Shown here: piece by piece, positions 33,237-45,867 of the stretch
Layout of the letters: every line of letters starts with the position of its first letter
Position numbering within the stretch: the first letter of the stretch is position 1
NCBI RefSeq assembly: GCF_026914185.1
Contig: NC_070570.1
Coordinates: 5,084,001-5,148,000, forward strand
DNA: 64,000 nt
Source of the DNA: Puccinia triticina
Lineage: Eukaryota; Basidiomycota; Pucciniomycetes; Pucciniales; Pucciniaceae
Direction: 5' to 3'
Made by a program: the position numbers and the translations under genes
Notes under the pieces: generated by a model
Database searches by the model: none
What the model was told of the DNA's origin: nothing
What the model saw: only the letters and a program-made list of their open reading frames with translations

Positions 33237-33782
33237 TCACTGACGCTGGATTTGTGGTTCTCGTATGGATGACGCGGGTTCTAAGAGGAGACGCTCATGC
33301 ATCGGCCTTATGAAGGCAGCCTTCAGGCCCGGCGGACCTATTGCCAAATGGTTAACGATTGTATCCACTTGATTTGCATTCAAGTAGTAAGAAATTTCTA
33401 TCAACGTTTTCTTCCCGCTTTTGCGGTTTAATGTGCCAATAAAGTCGCCTGACGGCGTGCTTGTTTGGAAGTAATGTTGCTTGAGTTGGTGAGAATCTTG
33501 AGTGATTCTGTACCAGCATCCGCAGGGGAACGGATTGTTTGCATAGATGGCTCCATCTGGGTCCACTTGAATTCTGGTGTAGAAATCGTACTTGCCCACC
33601 ACATGCGCCTTTTCGTGGCCAGGATGGGAGAAGGGCGCATCGATCGCTGCCGGCTCATCGACTGCTTCTTGCGCATCGATCACTCTGCTTTCAATTACGA
33701 CCTCGTGATTAAGCCACAAATGTGCAGCTTTAACAATAGTCAGAGTAGTAAAGAAGATGAATGCAAACGACAGCCCATTCAT
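33237..33782 (-). CDS. Small secreted protein, effector candidate
   Basis: 181 residues on the minus strand. The ATG at 33782 gives MNGLSFAFIFFTTLTIVKAA, a textbook signal peptide with a likely cut after KAA. The frame is open upstream to 33971, but that longer start hides the signal peptide, so I chose 33782. The mature part is about 160 residues with a central block YDFYTRIQVDPDGAIY and NPFPCGCWYRI (two cysteines), and no known domain. No intron. It stands alone between repeats, typical of effector genes in rusts. Function unknown; effector status is inference from size, secretion signal and context. Alternative: a secreted protein of ordinary metabolism. Confidence 0.6.
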   Translation of the reverse strand: MNGLSFAFIFFTTLTIVKAAHLWLNHEVVIESRVIDAQEAVDEPAAIDAPFSHPGHEKAHVVGKYDFYTRIQVDPDGAIYANNPFPCGCWYRITQDSHQLKQHYFQTSTPSGDFIGTLNRKSGKKTLIEISYYLNANQVDTIVNHLAIGPPGLKAAFIRPMHERLLLEPASSIREPQIQRQ

Positions 33783-34668
33783 CTCGCGGGGAAAGACACT
33801 GCGTAATTGTGTATCTAGCAGCAAAACTGGTCCACCCACTTGAAATGGATTGGGAGGAGAGCCTAGTCCGGGAACGTCTGGTGGTGGCAAGGGAAGGAAT
33901 GTTAAGACGACGAACGGAGTCGATTGAGCAATGGAAAAGACCAGCTCTGTAATGATAGATCCCCTTGCCAAGACGTTTACGTCATCTTGAGTGCCTGCCA
34001 GTCAGGCGAGTTGTTCATGAGGGGGTTACAAGTCCCGAGACGGTGAGATTCGTGCACATGTGACTCGGGCTCGGCAATCGACGGGTTGGTGAAAAGATCG
34101 TTTGAAAGAGATACGGCCCGGCGGCTGACGTCAAGCGTTTTACAGCTGACTACATTACTCTAACTTCATCGAGACGGTTCTTCCGGACTCCACTAGCCAT
34201 CCCCTTACAGCCACCAATGGAAAGGATTAGGTAATGGGTATTACGCGTTGAGGGGGTGATCGGCTCGGGTGTTCCATGAGGTTGCTGAGCCTCAACAACA
34301 GCGTGAGGTGTTTGAAAGGCTCTTGCCAAACCGGTTTGAAGACGTTTTTGTTTTCCAAAACCATCCAAAAGTTAAAACCTTCGACTGCAGCCTGCCTTCC
34401 CGCCTAGCCTAACACAATCTCCTCGTTCCAGGGGCCGGGGGCGCCTGCCTCTGAAAGAGGCAAAAAGTCAACTGACTTTGTTGGGGGCAAACAATAAAAA
34501 CAAATTATGAACTCCGACAGGACTAAATGGAGGCGCCGGACCGACGACAACGGCCGAATATTTAAGTGTTTTTTTTTTGTGAAATGCTGGTGAATCCACG
34601 ACAAAATGGACAAATGAACCAACAAAACGGCAATTGTTAGGGCCCAATTATAAACGGTAATTGAAAAT
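33783..34668. other. Upstream region of the effector candidate and spacer
   Basis: Probable promoter close to 33783 (transcription leftwards). Nothing else coding. A GC-rich patch at 34385-34460 (CCTAGCCTAACAC) resembles one near 7155. Confidence 0.4.
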
Positions 34669-35264
34669 TATGGTATTCAAAATTGCATAAGATTTTTTTA
34701 CATAAAATCATAAACTGCAATTTTGGCTGGGAGATGTCACTTTAAGTTTTATGCACGCTGACATCTCCCAGCCAAAATTGGCTTTATGATCCCAACCAGA
34801 GATTTCCCAGTTTCTGAAAAAAAAATTCCAGCATTTCCCACGACCTGAGGGCTTCCATAGCAAGCCTGAAACTCCGGAGCCCTGGTCCATTTCCTCTCAT
34901 CAAGATGCCCTATTTATGTATACCTTTCAAATCCCCTCACTCAACGCCGCCGCCGCAGACAAACATTGTTCTCAATTCTATTGTATTCCTAAGGCCATTG
35001 TTCCTGTTCTCTGTTCGCTATTCACCATTTCCATCTGAATCACACCAATAAATATTTTATTTTCCCGATTCGTGTTTTTCCCCATCCCTCCTACTTTTAT
35101 TCCCTGATCAAACAATCTACAATCACCAGTAATACAGCTTCTTCCTTTACCAAAACAATTATTGACGAGGTTCCACATTGTTCACCCGGAAACGTTGACC
35201 GACCACTACGAATCCAGCCTGTCATAGTAATTCTAACGTGCTCAAAATATTCCACCCGCGCTTC

Positions 35265-35645
35265 ACAGCCGCAATAGGAAGGCCTCGCTCACAATTCCAG
35301 GCAGAAATACCAACTCGTACGCTCCTCTGCCCATAATTTCCCTTTACCCAAGACTGTGTTCATATCTCAGCCAAACTCCTCCAGAGTCAATGCTACCGCC
35401 GCTCACGTCCAATCAGAACCGCAATAGGAAAGCCTCGCTCACAATTCCAGGCAGAAATACCAAATCGTTGCTCCTCTGCCCGTAATTCTTCATCAATCAA
35501 GACCGGGACTGGAAACTCTTCTCGCCTCAAATTCAACTACCCGCACCCCTCCTCCCTCTATCCGAGACTGTGTTCATATCTCAGCCGAACTCCTCGAGAG
35601 TCAATGCTACCGCCATTCACGTCCAATCAGAATCTAACTTCTTTC
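35265..35645. repeat. Tandem/overlapping duplication inside the Helitron
   Basis: CCTCGCTCACAATTCCAGGC occurs near 35283 and again near 35425. GACTGTGTTCATATCTCAGC occurs near 35354 and near 35566, each followed by GTCAATGCTACCGCC. These are two offset copies of a block of about 200 bp. Confidence 0.75.
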
Positions 35646-36269
35646 CTTTCCCGGATCTCAAAGGTATCTCGTCCTGTTTTACCTCCCAAAATGGCATTGT
35701 TTGCGGGCACATGAATTCTCGACAAAGTTACTCTGAAAATCAAATGCCTGACCCGGGCATTTTGCTACCACTGCATTCCCCGCCCACGGAGTGCGCTATG
35801 TATAATAATTTTAATAGGAGATTCATTGATTTCATTTTTTGAGGTGCTCCCCCTGGTCTCCCCAATATACTTGTGTTAATCCATTTGCTTACCTGTATTG
35901 TACTACTTGATTGGCGAGTATTTCCATAATTACACAGCTGCAGGAAATAACCGTGACAAAACCAACCTTGACTCGATGGCTGATTTCGTCGTTTTCTCTG
36001 GTGAATTCTCTCCGATACTCTATTATTTTTGGAGACCACCTTGACGTAGCTCTTGGCAAAAATCAGGGTTTGGCCGACAAGCAGGCCAACACTACAGGCC
36101 CAGATTCCTCATGGAATGGTCGGCGCGGCTGAGCAACCATCGCCCGATGGCGCCCTTGAGGCCTTCTGGGAGCTTTGTCGGGAGCGAGAGGAGGGGGGCA
36201 AGGAAGGCGGTGGTGCGTGTCCGGACCCCTGTTCGAGCCATCCGCATCTCCGCCCCAACGCAGGACCAT

Positions 36270-37050
36270 ATTCACATCCGTGGCCTCGTCTCGCGAGATC
36301 TGATTGGCCTTGAACGTCCGCTTCTCCACATATGTATGTTCGCCAGGCAAAGGACCAGAGATTCAACTGTCTCAAGGAGGACCAGATGCGCTATCCAGGC
36401 CGGCCGGGCCCAGAGCGCTTCCAGGGTGGAAAAAAACATGTTTGGCTCCTCGTTGATCCCCGCTTGGCGGATGTTCCCAAAGCCAATGACCCCAACGACC
36501 CCTAATATCAACACTACCGTCCCAACTGCATCTATCGTCGAGATCTTTGTCCCGAATAGCCATCTTGCAAATAGAATGCTGAAGATCAATGAGGCCTATC
36601 CTAGAGGCACCACCTACTCTGTTATTTCAATCAAGCAAAATCCAGAATCCAGACTCGAGTTTTGTCCAACAAGCAAGAGAAAAAATTGCTCCTACCTATC
36701 TGATTGCATGTACTGTAGGGCCAGAATGCTACCCATGACTTGGGAGAGGCCGTAGAGAAACAGTTCAAGCAGCCAGATTGGTCTGAAGCGCGATTTCTGG
36801 AGGTGAAGGCTGGTGGCCAATTTGGACTGTTTATTGAGGTCAAGTTTCTGGAGATTGTTGCCAAAGGCATTGAGGATAGAGGAGGAGATGGTGATGAGGA
36901 AGCCAATGAAGAAGTAGCCAACGGTGTAAAGATTGGGCCCCGGTTGACAATGATGGAGGCCACGGAGGTTGTGCTGTTGCTCTTGCTGCCCGTGGTTCTG
37001 TTCAGGCTGGCCATCGTCTGTTTGATGCACAAACTTGCGTGATTCAATGA
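36270..37050 (-). pseudogene. NIPA-type (DUF803) magnesium transporter gene fragment
   Basis: Minus-strand reading from about 37030: FFIGFLITISSSILNAFGNN, LQKLDLN, then WLLELFLYGLSQVMGSILAL and QYMQSDR. After a gap or intron it continues VVPLG-stop-ASLIFSILFARWLFG, TKISTIDAVGTVVLILGVVG and VIGFGNI. This is the order of the first membrane segments of NIPA family transporters. An in-frame TAG replaces a codon in the PLGS block, and the rest of the protein is missing. It is cargo of the Helitron and not functional. Confidence 0.75.
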
Positions 37051-37432
37051 TCATGACATCCTCCTTCCTAGCACCAAAAATTGGCCCTGAATGCTGTATC
37101 CCCTCCTTTCTTGAACTATGTATCCCCAACACACCAGTTTTCATCCTCTCTTCTTTCCAATTTACATTTGAAAACAAGAAGCAAATAAATAAATGTTGTG
37201 CTTTCTATCACGGATGGATAGATATGGACCAATTTTCCCAAACTCATAAATTCCCTCAGTTCATTTTTTCTTACAATTTGTATAAGATAAGAAATAAATA
37301 AAAAACTGCTGGTTTATTATTCTGTGCCAAGTTCATCTTCTGTGGCGTATGAGATGAGTTCATTTTCCGCGGCGCAGCCGCGAGTTCCCTAGTTTTATGT
37401 AAACAGTGGCATATGCAATTTTGAATACCGTA

Positions 37433-37559
37433 ATTTTATTGTAATATTTTCCAACCTTGTTTGAAAACAGAATCTGTTAAACCAACCAGTGCCATAACCA
37501 CAACCACACAAGATCAATTGCTGCAAATGATCCCCCCCCCCCTCCCCTTGAGCCCACGC
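37433..37559. other. Spacer with poly-C run
   Basis: Short AT-rich segment with a C tract at about 37531-37543, between the MITE and the PIF relic. Confidence 0.5.
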
Positions 37560-38460
37560 AAATTCATATGTTTGCCATCTGGAAATGACAGCAACTGCAG
37601 CAAGTCCCAGAACAAATGAATTTACGCGCTGGCCTGACCGCCTTCAAGAAGCCCAATTGCTGGGAACCTTGGAATGACAACTGGATACCCGCAGTCAGGT
37701 TTGTTGAATACTTCCAAATGTCTTTGGGGGATTTCAAATGGCTTTGCAACAAATTGTGTGGTGAATTGCAACAAGATCTGCTTGGCCAAGGGGAGCCACT
37801 CACTGTTGAAGCCCAATTGGCTGGGTCATGGGGCTACATATGTCAACATTGCCCATGTATTCAATATAGGCAAGGAGACCGCGGACAAAGCCTCAGGTAG
37901 ATTTGTCAAGGCAGTGCTCCGGGGGCTCAGAAATTGCTCTTTAAGGTGTGTAATCTTTCCTCCCGCTACCGCATGTCATATTGCACCATTTAACTGATTT
38001 TCTTCCTCTTGATAGCTGGCCTGCTTTGGACAAGCCTGAATAATGGGATTTGATTAAAGAATCCTTTTCAAGAAAACAAAAAATCCCCAACCTTGTGGGG
38101 GCAATTGACAGAACCCATATTTCACTGGCTGCATCCCCCAATGAAAAATGGAAGGGTTAAATAAACCGCAAGAGCTGGGCATCCATTGTATTCCACTGTG
38201 GGGTTGACGGCAACGGTAAATTTTGCAATTTCAGTATCCTTGCTTACCCTGTCATGGGAATCCTGCACTAATTTGGCGCTGGTTGTTCTATAGGTCAGTG
38301 GGGGAGGACCCGGGTCCATGCACGATACACTTGTTTTCAGGCGGTCCTTGCGGGTGCAAAGTCTCCTGGGGTTTGTACCTCCAATGATACCACCAAGAGC
38401 CATGTTATTCAGGGAGGCAGGCTATCTGGAGAACATGGCAACATCTGCCACCTGGCATTG
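37560..38460 (+). pseudogene. PIF/Harbinger transposase relic (DDE_4 type)
   Basis: Broken + strand reading: LGDFKWLCNKLCGELQQDLL, then after a frameshift near 37825 GATYVNIAHVFNIGKETADK and ASGRFVKAVLR. Next come an intron-like gap (37947-38017), WPALDKPE-stop-WDLIKESF, and VGAIDRTHISLAA with the first catalytic Asp. It continues KWKG-stop-INRKSWASIV and GVDGNGKF with the second Asp. A last part reads GSMHDTLVFRRSL and REAGYLENM. At least two stops and one frameshift; no terminal repeats were fixed. Target specificity of the family is 3 bp. Confidence 0.78.
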
Positions 38461-39150
38461 ATTAGGAATTTTTTCCACTTGCTACTCTTGTAGATGTAGT
38501 GTGACCAAACCCAAAACTCATTAACTCTGTGTCACATAATAGAACAGAGCTGACATATAAGGTCTCAGGCATCAATAGATGCACTAACATCCTGGCTATC
38601 CATCTATGGTGTCTGTTTTGTGATTACCTGTGAATCAGCCTTGAAGGCTGTATCTTGTGTAAGTATTCCGTGGCCTTGGGGGAGGGGGGGGGGAAGTACT
38701 GGTCAGGTGTATGGCAGGCATGCTGAGCTGTAATCAAATTCAAAACAGTATTGGGGGAACAGTTTTCCCCAAACCATCTCCCCAAGGTGGGTTGGGTTGT
38801 TTTGATATTTTCTCTTCTGGAAAAATTAGCAAAAAGCTATCTCAAACTTATCTGGAACCCAAACCAAAACCAGCCCAAAACTTGTTTGTAATTGGGCCTT
38901 AATATGTGTGCCTTTATTTATTTATGTAATAACTGGTGACTAATCTTCATCTTGGGCCTGACACCAGTGACTTTGGTGTTTCAAATTCAATATGCCTTGA
39001 AAGCTATGTGTACCTACACGCCCTTGCGCATACTTGTTTTGACGACCAATATTTGTTTTGACATCCCGGCAAGCTTGGTAGATTTTGTATTTTCCTCAGC
39101 AGTTTTGGAATTTCCTCACGCCAACAGCTATGTTCAGCTATATATATATA
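38461..39150. other. Spacer
   Basis: A poly-G run is at about 38681-38692. No domain-bearing frame. Ends in the TATATATATA at which the foldback element starts. Confidence 0.5.
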
Positions 39151-41164
39151 GGGGGTTGAGAAATTGACTCCCAAAAATTAAACATTCGACTCCCAAATCG
39201 AGTTTACGTCGTGCGGACCGCCGCGCGACGTCTGTCCCGGGTCCCCATGACCCAATTTTGACCCGGGGGCATTTTGGGAGTCGATTTTGTAATTCCGCGA
39301 TCCCAAACGGGAGTCGGAATTTTAATTTTGCAAAAAATGCCGGAAAATAAAGAAAACTTTATACCTCCGCACTGGGGCACCCAAAGCCCCCCAAAGTTTT
39401 ACAGCACTCTAAATACACTCTCTAGAGCATATGTTAAGCTTCACGGCATTAGCACACCTCAGGGAGACCCTGTGTAGCTGGGGGTGGATTTCCTACTAGC
39501 GCAATGCGCCATGTCCTGAGATACGGTGATCCAAATGCCCCCAAAGTTTTTCTGCCACATAAATACACTCTCTAGAGCATATGTTAAGCTTCACGGCATT
39601 AGCAAACCTCAGGGATATAACTCCGCACTGGGGCACCCAAAGCCCCCCAAAATTTTACAGCACTCTAAATACACTCTCTAGAGCATATGTTAAGCTTCAC
39701 GGCATTAGCACACCTCAGGGAGACCCTGTGTAGCCGGGGAAGGATTTGGTGGATTTCCTACTAGCGCAATGCGCCATGTCCTGAGATACGGTGATCCAAA
39801 TGCCCCCAAAGTTTTTCTGCCACATAAATACACTCTCTAGAGCATGTGTTAAGCTTCACGGCATTAGCAAACCTCAGGGATATACCTCCGCACTGGGGCA
39901 CCCAAAGCCCCCCAAAATTTTACAGCACTCTAAATACACTCTCTAGAGCATATTTTAAGCTTTACGGCATTAGAACACCTCAGGGAGACCCTGTGTAGCC
40001 GGGGGCGGATTTGGCGGATTTCCTACTAACGCAATGCGCCATGTCCTGAGATACGGTGATCCAAATGCCCCCAAAATTCTACAGAACTCCAAATAAACTC
40101 CCTAGAGCATATTCTAAGCTTCACGGCATTAGCACACCTCAGGGAGAACCTGTGTAGCTGGGGCGGATTTGACGGATTTCCTACTAACGCAATGTGCCAT
40201 GTCCTGAGATAATATTTTTGCGGTATGTATTGGTAATTGTAGATAGGAGGGCGGGGAATCCTTTGAGCGCCCTCCTTTTCTTTTTATCTCTTTTTGATCA
40301 GAATATATAGAGGGTTCAAGTGAGGATAAGTAGTAGGAAATCCGCCAAATCCGCCCCCGGCTACACAGGGTCTCCCTGAGGTTTTCAAATGCCGTGAAGC
40401 TTAAATTATGCTCTAGAGAGTGTATTTAGAGTGCTGTAAAATTTTGGGGGCATTTGGATCACCGTATCTCAGGACATGGCGCATTGCGTTGGTAGGAAAT
40501 CCGCCAAATCCGCCCCCGGCTACACAGGGTCTCCCTGAGGTGTTCTAATGCCGTAAAGCTTAAAATATGGTCTAGAGAGTGTATTTAGAGTGCTGTAAAA
40601 TTTTGGGGGCATTTGGATCACTGTATCTCAGGACATGGCGCATTGCGTTAGTAGGAAATCCACCAAATCCTTCCCCGGCTACACAGGGTCTCCCTGAGGT
40701 GTTCTAATGCCGTCAAGCTTAAAATATGCTCTAGAGAGTGTATTTAGAGTGCTGTAAAATTTTGGGGGCATTTGGATCACTGTATCTCAGGACATGGCGC
40801 ATTGCGTTAGTAGGAAATCCACCAAATCCTTCCCCGGCTACACAGGGTCTCCCTGAGGTGTGCTAATGCCGTGAAGCTTAACATATGCTCTATAGATTTT
40901 ATTTAGAGTGCTGTAAAATTTTGGGAGGCTTTGGGTGCCCCAGTGTGGAGGTATAAAGTTTTCTTTATTTTCCGGCATTTTTTGCGAAATTAAAATTCCG
41001 ACTCCCGTTTGGGATCGCGGAATTACAAAATCGACTCCCAAAATTCCCCCGGGTCAAAATTGGGTCATGGGGACCCGGGAAAGACGTCGCGCGGCGGTCC
41101 GCGCGACTTAAACTCGATTTGGGAGTCGATTTTTTAATTTTTGGGAGTCGATTTCTCAACCCCC
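39151..41164. mobile_element. 2-kb foldback element with internal tandem repeats
   Basis: Two arms of about 1 kb are inverted copies of each other. The outer ends are GGGGGTTGAGAAATTGACTC and its complement, bordered on both sides by TATATATATA. The outer 200 bp of the arms match (GACTCCCAAATCGAG, ACCGCCGCGCGACGTC), including mirror 67-codon frames at 39274-39477 (+) and 40838-41041 (minus). Inside each arm, a unit of about 130 bp (GGGGCACCCAAAGCC, TAAATACACTCTCTAGAGCA, CACCTCAGGGAGACC, GCGCCATGTCCTGAGATA) is repeated four to seven times. The unique centre (about 40212-40330) holds a hairpin GAGGGCGGGG...GCGCCCTCC. Confidence 0.88.
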
Positions 41165-41713
41165 TATATATATATACTTTTTTGTCTGAATCCCACAGAC
41201 AAAAAAATTCTGAACAGCTCATTCAAAATCAGAAGGTTATAACAACTGATCAAGTAGAAAATATGCCTGCACATGATTGGAAAAACATAAATTTACTTTG
41301 CTTCAGGATCCTGTGGACTGTCTTTCAATCATCTCTTTATTTCTCAAACTGTAAAGGCTTGTCAGCAATTAATGGATCACCGGGAACGGAATTTGAAATC
41401 TCAAATCTAGCGGGTAATCAAAATATGTTTGATGGGCTAAAAACAACCAATCATGGAATACTCTTTGGTTCCACCCAATCACCTTCATGGGAATATTGGG
41501 GTATACCTGAGCAAAAGTTTAACAACAAATATTTCCATGACAATCAAATTGAAACCCAAATCCAAAATGCTGACTTCCTAGGCACCTGGAACACTCCAGT
41601 AATCAATGGACAACCAGGAATGAATACTGAGAGATGGAAAGTAAATGAACATGTCTCATATGGTCTTCCCACTGACACTGTGGCTGATGGAAATCACTGG
41701 GTCTCAAGGCCCC

Positions 41714-42087
41714 GTTTGGAGCCAATATAAATATAGGTGATATAATCATTTGTAAATTCAATAAAAAATACAAAACTCAACATAAAGAATCCAATTTTTT
41801 TTTGTAGGAAACCTACAGTACTGGTCTCATCAACTATGAAGTCAGATTTAACTGATTCAGCCATCTTCAGCACCATAATACCATTATATTGCTTTGTTTT
41901 GGTCAAAAGCAATATAATGGTACTACAGCACTGAATATGGCTGAATCAGTTGAATCTGATGTCATAATTGAAGAGACCAGTGTTGTAGGCTGCCTAGAAA
42001 AAATATTTGGAGGCTTTATGTTGAATTTTGTAGTTTTCATTGAATTAACCAATGATTATAACACCTATATTTATATCGGCTCCAAAC
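41714..42087. mobile_element. Palindromic MITE, family GTTTGGAGCC, inside the AT-rich gene
   Basis: 374 bp, nearly a full palindrome. Ends are GTTTGGAGCCAATATAAATA and, on the complement, GTTTGGAGCCGATATAAATA. Arms of about 180 bp carry matching frames in both directions. Flanks AAGGCCCC and AAAGCCCA agree at 6 of 8 positions, suggesting an 8- or 9-bp duplication. Confidence 0.82.
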
Positions 42088-43401
42088 AAAGCCCAAGTCT
42101 TTTACCACTGGGACGCTGGGATACTGAACAAAATGACAATCTTCTATTGGGAAGATTACAGCAGAATGAAAATACTGGCAAGGTTTTTGTGATTCTGGTC
42201 TCTTTAAAGGCAGAGCTTGTCAAACAAGCTAACTAAATTTCAGAGTACTGTGCTTTTGGAAATATTAGAGGTCACATCCTCTGAATTTACATCTTCAAAC
42301 TACTATGGAAATCCTATGCAGTGTATGCCAATACTGTTTTTGCTTTAATTTTTCACATTCAAATTTACAAGGAAATATCAATGAGAATTCATGGGGAACT
42401 GAAATTGGTTTTTTCATTTTTTCAGCATCATATAACTTTGAACCTTCCATTTGGGGACAAAATCATCCAGTGACTTCACAAGACGCATTACAACAACTTA
42501 TAAGACCAGATAACAAAATTCCAATTAGTAGTAAGCAGAAAACTAATAGGAGAAAGCACTTCTGAAGATCAAACCAAGGTCTGACTCTTGATTTTGAATT
42601 GATTTTCTGGTTTAGATTTATCAGGATTGAATTCTAAGGCAAATTTGTTCACTGAAACACCAAGAGAATACTATCAGGCAGGAAATTTCCCTCACAAAGA
42701 TCAAAGTAAAGCATTTGGTTCACTTTTAGAACATCAAAATTCACAAAAAGCAGTTCAACTGATTCCAGAGCATAAATTTTCACATCAGATTCGGGGTAAG
42801 TGGAAGTTTAGTGAATACATGATAATACCCAAAGTTGTATTTATTCAGATTTTTTTTCTGTTTTAGATGAAGATACCTTATCAAGATTAATTCCTGATCA
42901 GACAGGCTCACTTCCTATTCCACAAATGGATTACCATAAAGTGGGAAAATCATTCCAAAGAAATATGGATCCAAAATTTATGGAAGAAAATCATTTAAAA
43001 AACAAGATCAATGGAAGAAAAGAAGAAAATTCACAGGAAAATGTTCAAAATTTATTTGATAACATCCAGAAATTATCCACTCAATATACCTGCAGTTTAT
43101 CCTCAAAATGTCTGGAAACTCCTAATTTACCAGAACTTTTGAAGCTTATTTCCTCCAGATATGATGATCTCTGTTTCAAGAAGAAACTTAAATGTGAGAA
43201 AAACATACTTGGTGGACTTAAAGCAGCTCATCATTCCCATTTTGTGCAACCCATTCATGAATCCACAAATCAATTTGTTTCAAAAAAAACATTACTTAGT
43301 TGCTCAAAACTTTTGATCAAGATTCTTGTCTTCATTGACGCTGCAATTCTCAGAGGATTCTTTCTAAATTATATTCCAGAGAAAGAAATTCTTTCTTCAA
43401 A

Positions 43402-44416
<1,015 letters not shown>

Positions 44417-45503
44417 TAGTAAATTAATTGGTTTGTTAGCAAATGAAATATTTGATCCTGAATTCAGCCTGCCTGCTCTAGGATTAATTGATGGAAAAAG
44501 GGAAACATATCCAATGGATAAAAGTGCATTTCAAGAACTTCAAATCATTTTCATTGAATTCATATCTGCAAGTAAAATTTCAAAGCCAGAATATTTCAAA
44601 ACTGCTCTTCATATAATTCTCCAATTTGTTCCTAAACATAATCCACAAGTCATGGATGTTCTACAAGGGTCTGATGGAAGGTTAAATTATGAAATTTTAG
44701 AAAGATGGATCAAGGATGAAATTATTTTCAAAACAAAAAAGCAGTGTGAAATCCCTTCATTGAATCAAGCCCATGCTGGTAATCTGTTCTTGGTCAATTT
44801 GAACAGAATCCCCCCAGAAATAATCCCAAATAAGCATTCTGGTGAAATAGACTTCTTGGGAACAAAGGATAGTGAAATAGTCAAAAAAATTAATTCCTGA
44901 TCTCAAACCAGGAGAAAATTTGAAGATCTTCCAGTTTATTTATTAAAGGTATTACATTTAGGCGTGAAGTCACAAGTGGTCAAAGTCACAGATAAGTTCA
45001 ATGAAACAATTGTAGCTTCAAAATTGTCAAAGAAAGTCAAAAGCATTTTAAAATATTCACTCATCTGTCATAGTTTATTAATGAAACATGCATCCAGGAG
45101 GTCAGGGGATATTGAATCACTTGAAGAATCACAAAGCTTATATCTTGATTGGATTGAAGATAAATTATTAGGATCAGAGCAGGTTCTTCCTTTGTTTGGA
45201 ATAGTTCCTCATGCAGTCAAACCACCACTCAACCATTTAAAATTTGGAGCCGTCAAGAATGCCATGATACATTACTTCAGTATAGATCATGCATATCAGA
45301 TGCTCCCACAAATCTCAGCTTATCTAAATGGGCAATGGTTCAAAGAGAATCATCCAGCTGAATGGAATAAAATATTCTTAAATGAATATAATTTTTCAAA
45401 GATTATGATTGATTTGATCTTAGAGGGTAGAACATCTTTTCATGATTTCAGAAGAGCCCATTCATGTCAATTGAAAAGAAAATTTGATCATTCAGCTTCT
45501 TGA

Positions 45504-45867
45504 TTCAACATTCAGTTTTACAGATATTTTAATCATTCCATTCAATTTCCAATCCAGTGTGATACATGGCATGTTTCAAAAGTCATTGCTTAGTATGATC
45601 TTTGTAGGAAATTTGAATTTATCTCACCTTTCCTTTGTTTAAATTCTTGATCTTCTTTCCCAAATTGCAATCATCCTGATCAGTCATGTTTTGTTCATCA
45701 ACTTTCTGATGCTACCTAATAAAATACTCAATATCTTTGACCAATCAACCATTCAACTCATAATACCACTGGTGATTTCCTTTCATTTACTCATGAATTT
45801 CTTCTCATTAAAATTCTTATTGCCTTTTTTCTCATGCCAATCAACCCTTTTGATCTTTTCTACTCTC
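45504..45867. other. 3' flank of the AT-rich gene
   Basis: AT-rich, no frame of note. Confidence 0.5.

Larger units (their letters stand above)
34790..37392 (+). mobile_element. Non-autonomous Helitron (2603 bp) carrying a gene fragment
   Basis: Starts TCCCAACCAGAG directly after a host A. Ends with the hairpin CGCGGCGCAGCCGCG, six bases, CTAG, then a host T. There is no target duplication, as expected for a Helitron. The pre-insertion site GCTTTATGA|TTTTATG is preserved in the MITE copy at 5538-5698, so both borders are set to the base. Inside are a NIPA-type transporter fragment (minus strand) and tandem duplications at 35270-35640. No Rep/helicase is encoded, so a helper element elsewhere is needed. 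Confidence 0.88.
34669..37432. mobile_element. Palindromic MITE, family TATGGTGTTCAAAATTG, split by a Helitron
   Basis: Left end TATGGTATTCAAAATTGCAT at 34669. The arms with TGGCTGGGAGATGTCA are intact to 34789. The missing last 40 bp (TTTTATGTAAA to GCAATTTTGAATACCGTA) resume at 37393. Removing 34790-37392 gives the same order as the 161-bp copy at 5538-5698, in the opposite arm orientation. Confidence 0.88.

Noticed and set aside
39274..39477. 67-codon frame in the foldback element, mirrored at 40838-41041
   Set aside because: Conserved only because the arms are copies of each other; it crosses the repeat unit and has no recognisable domain.
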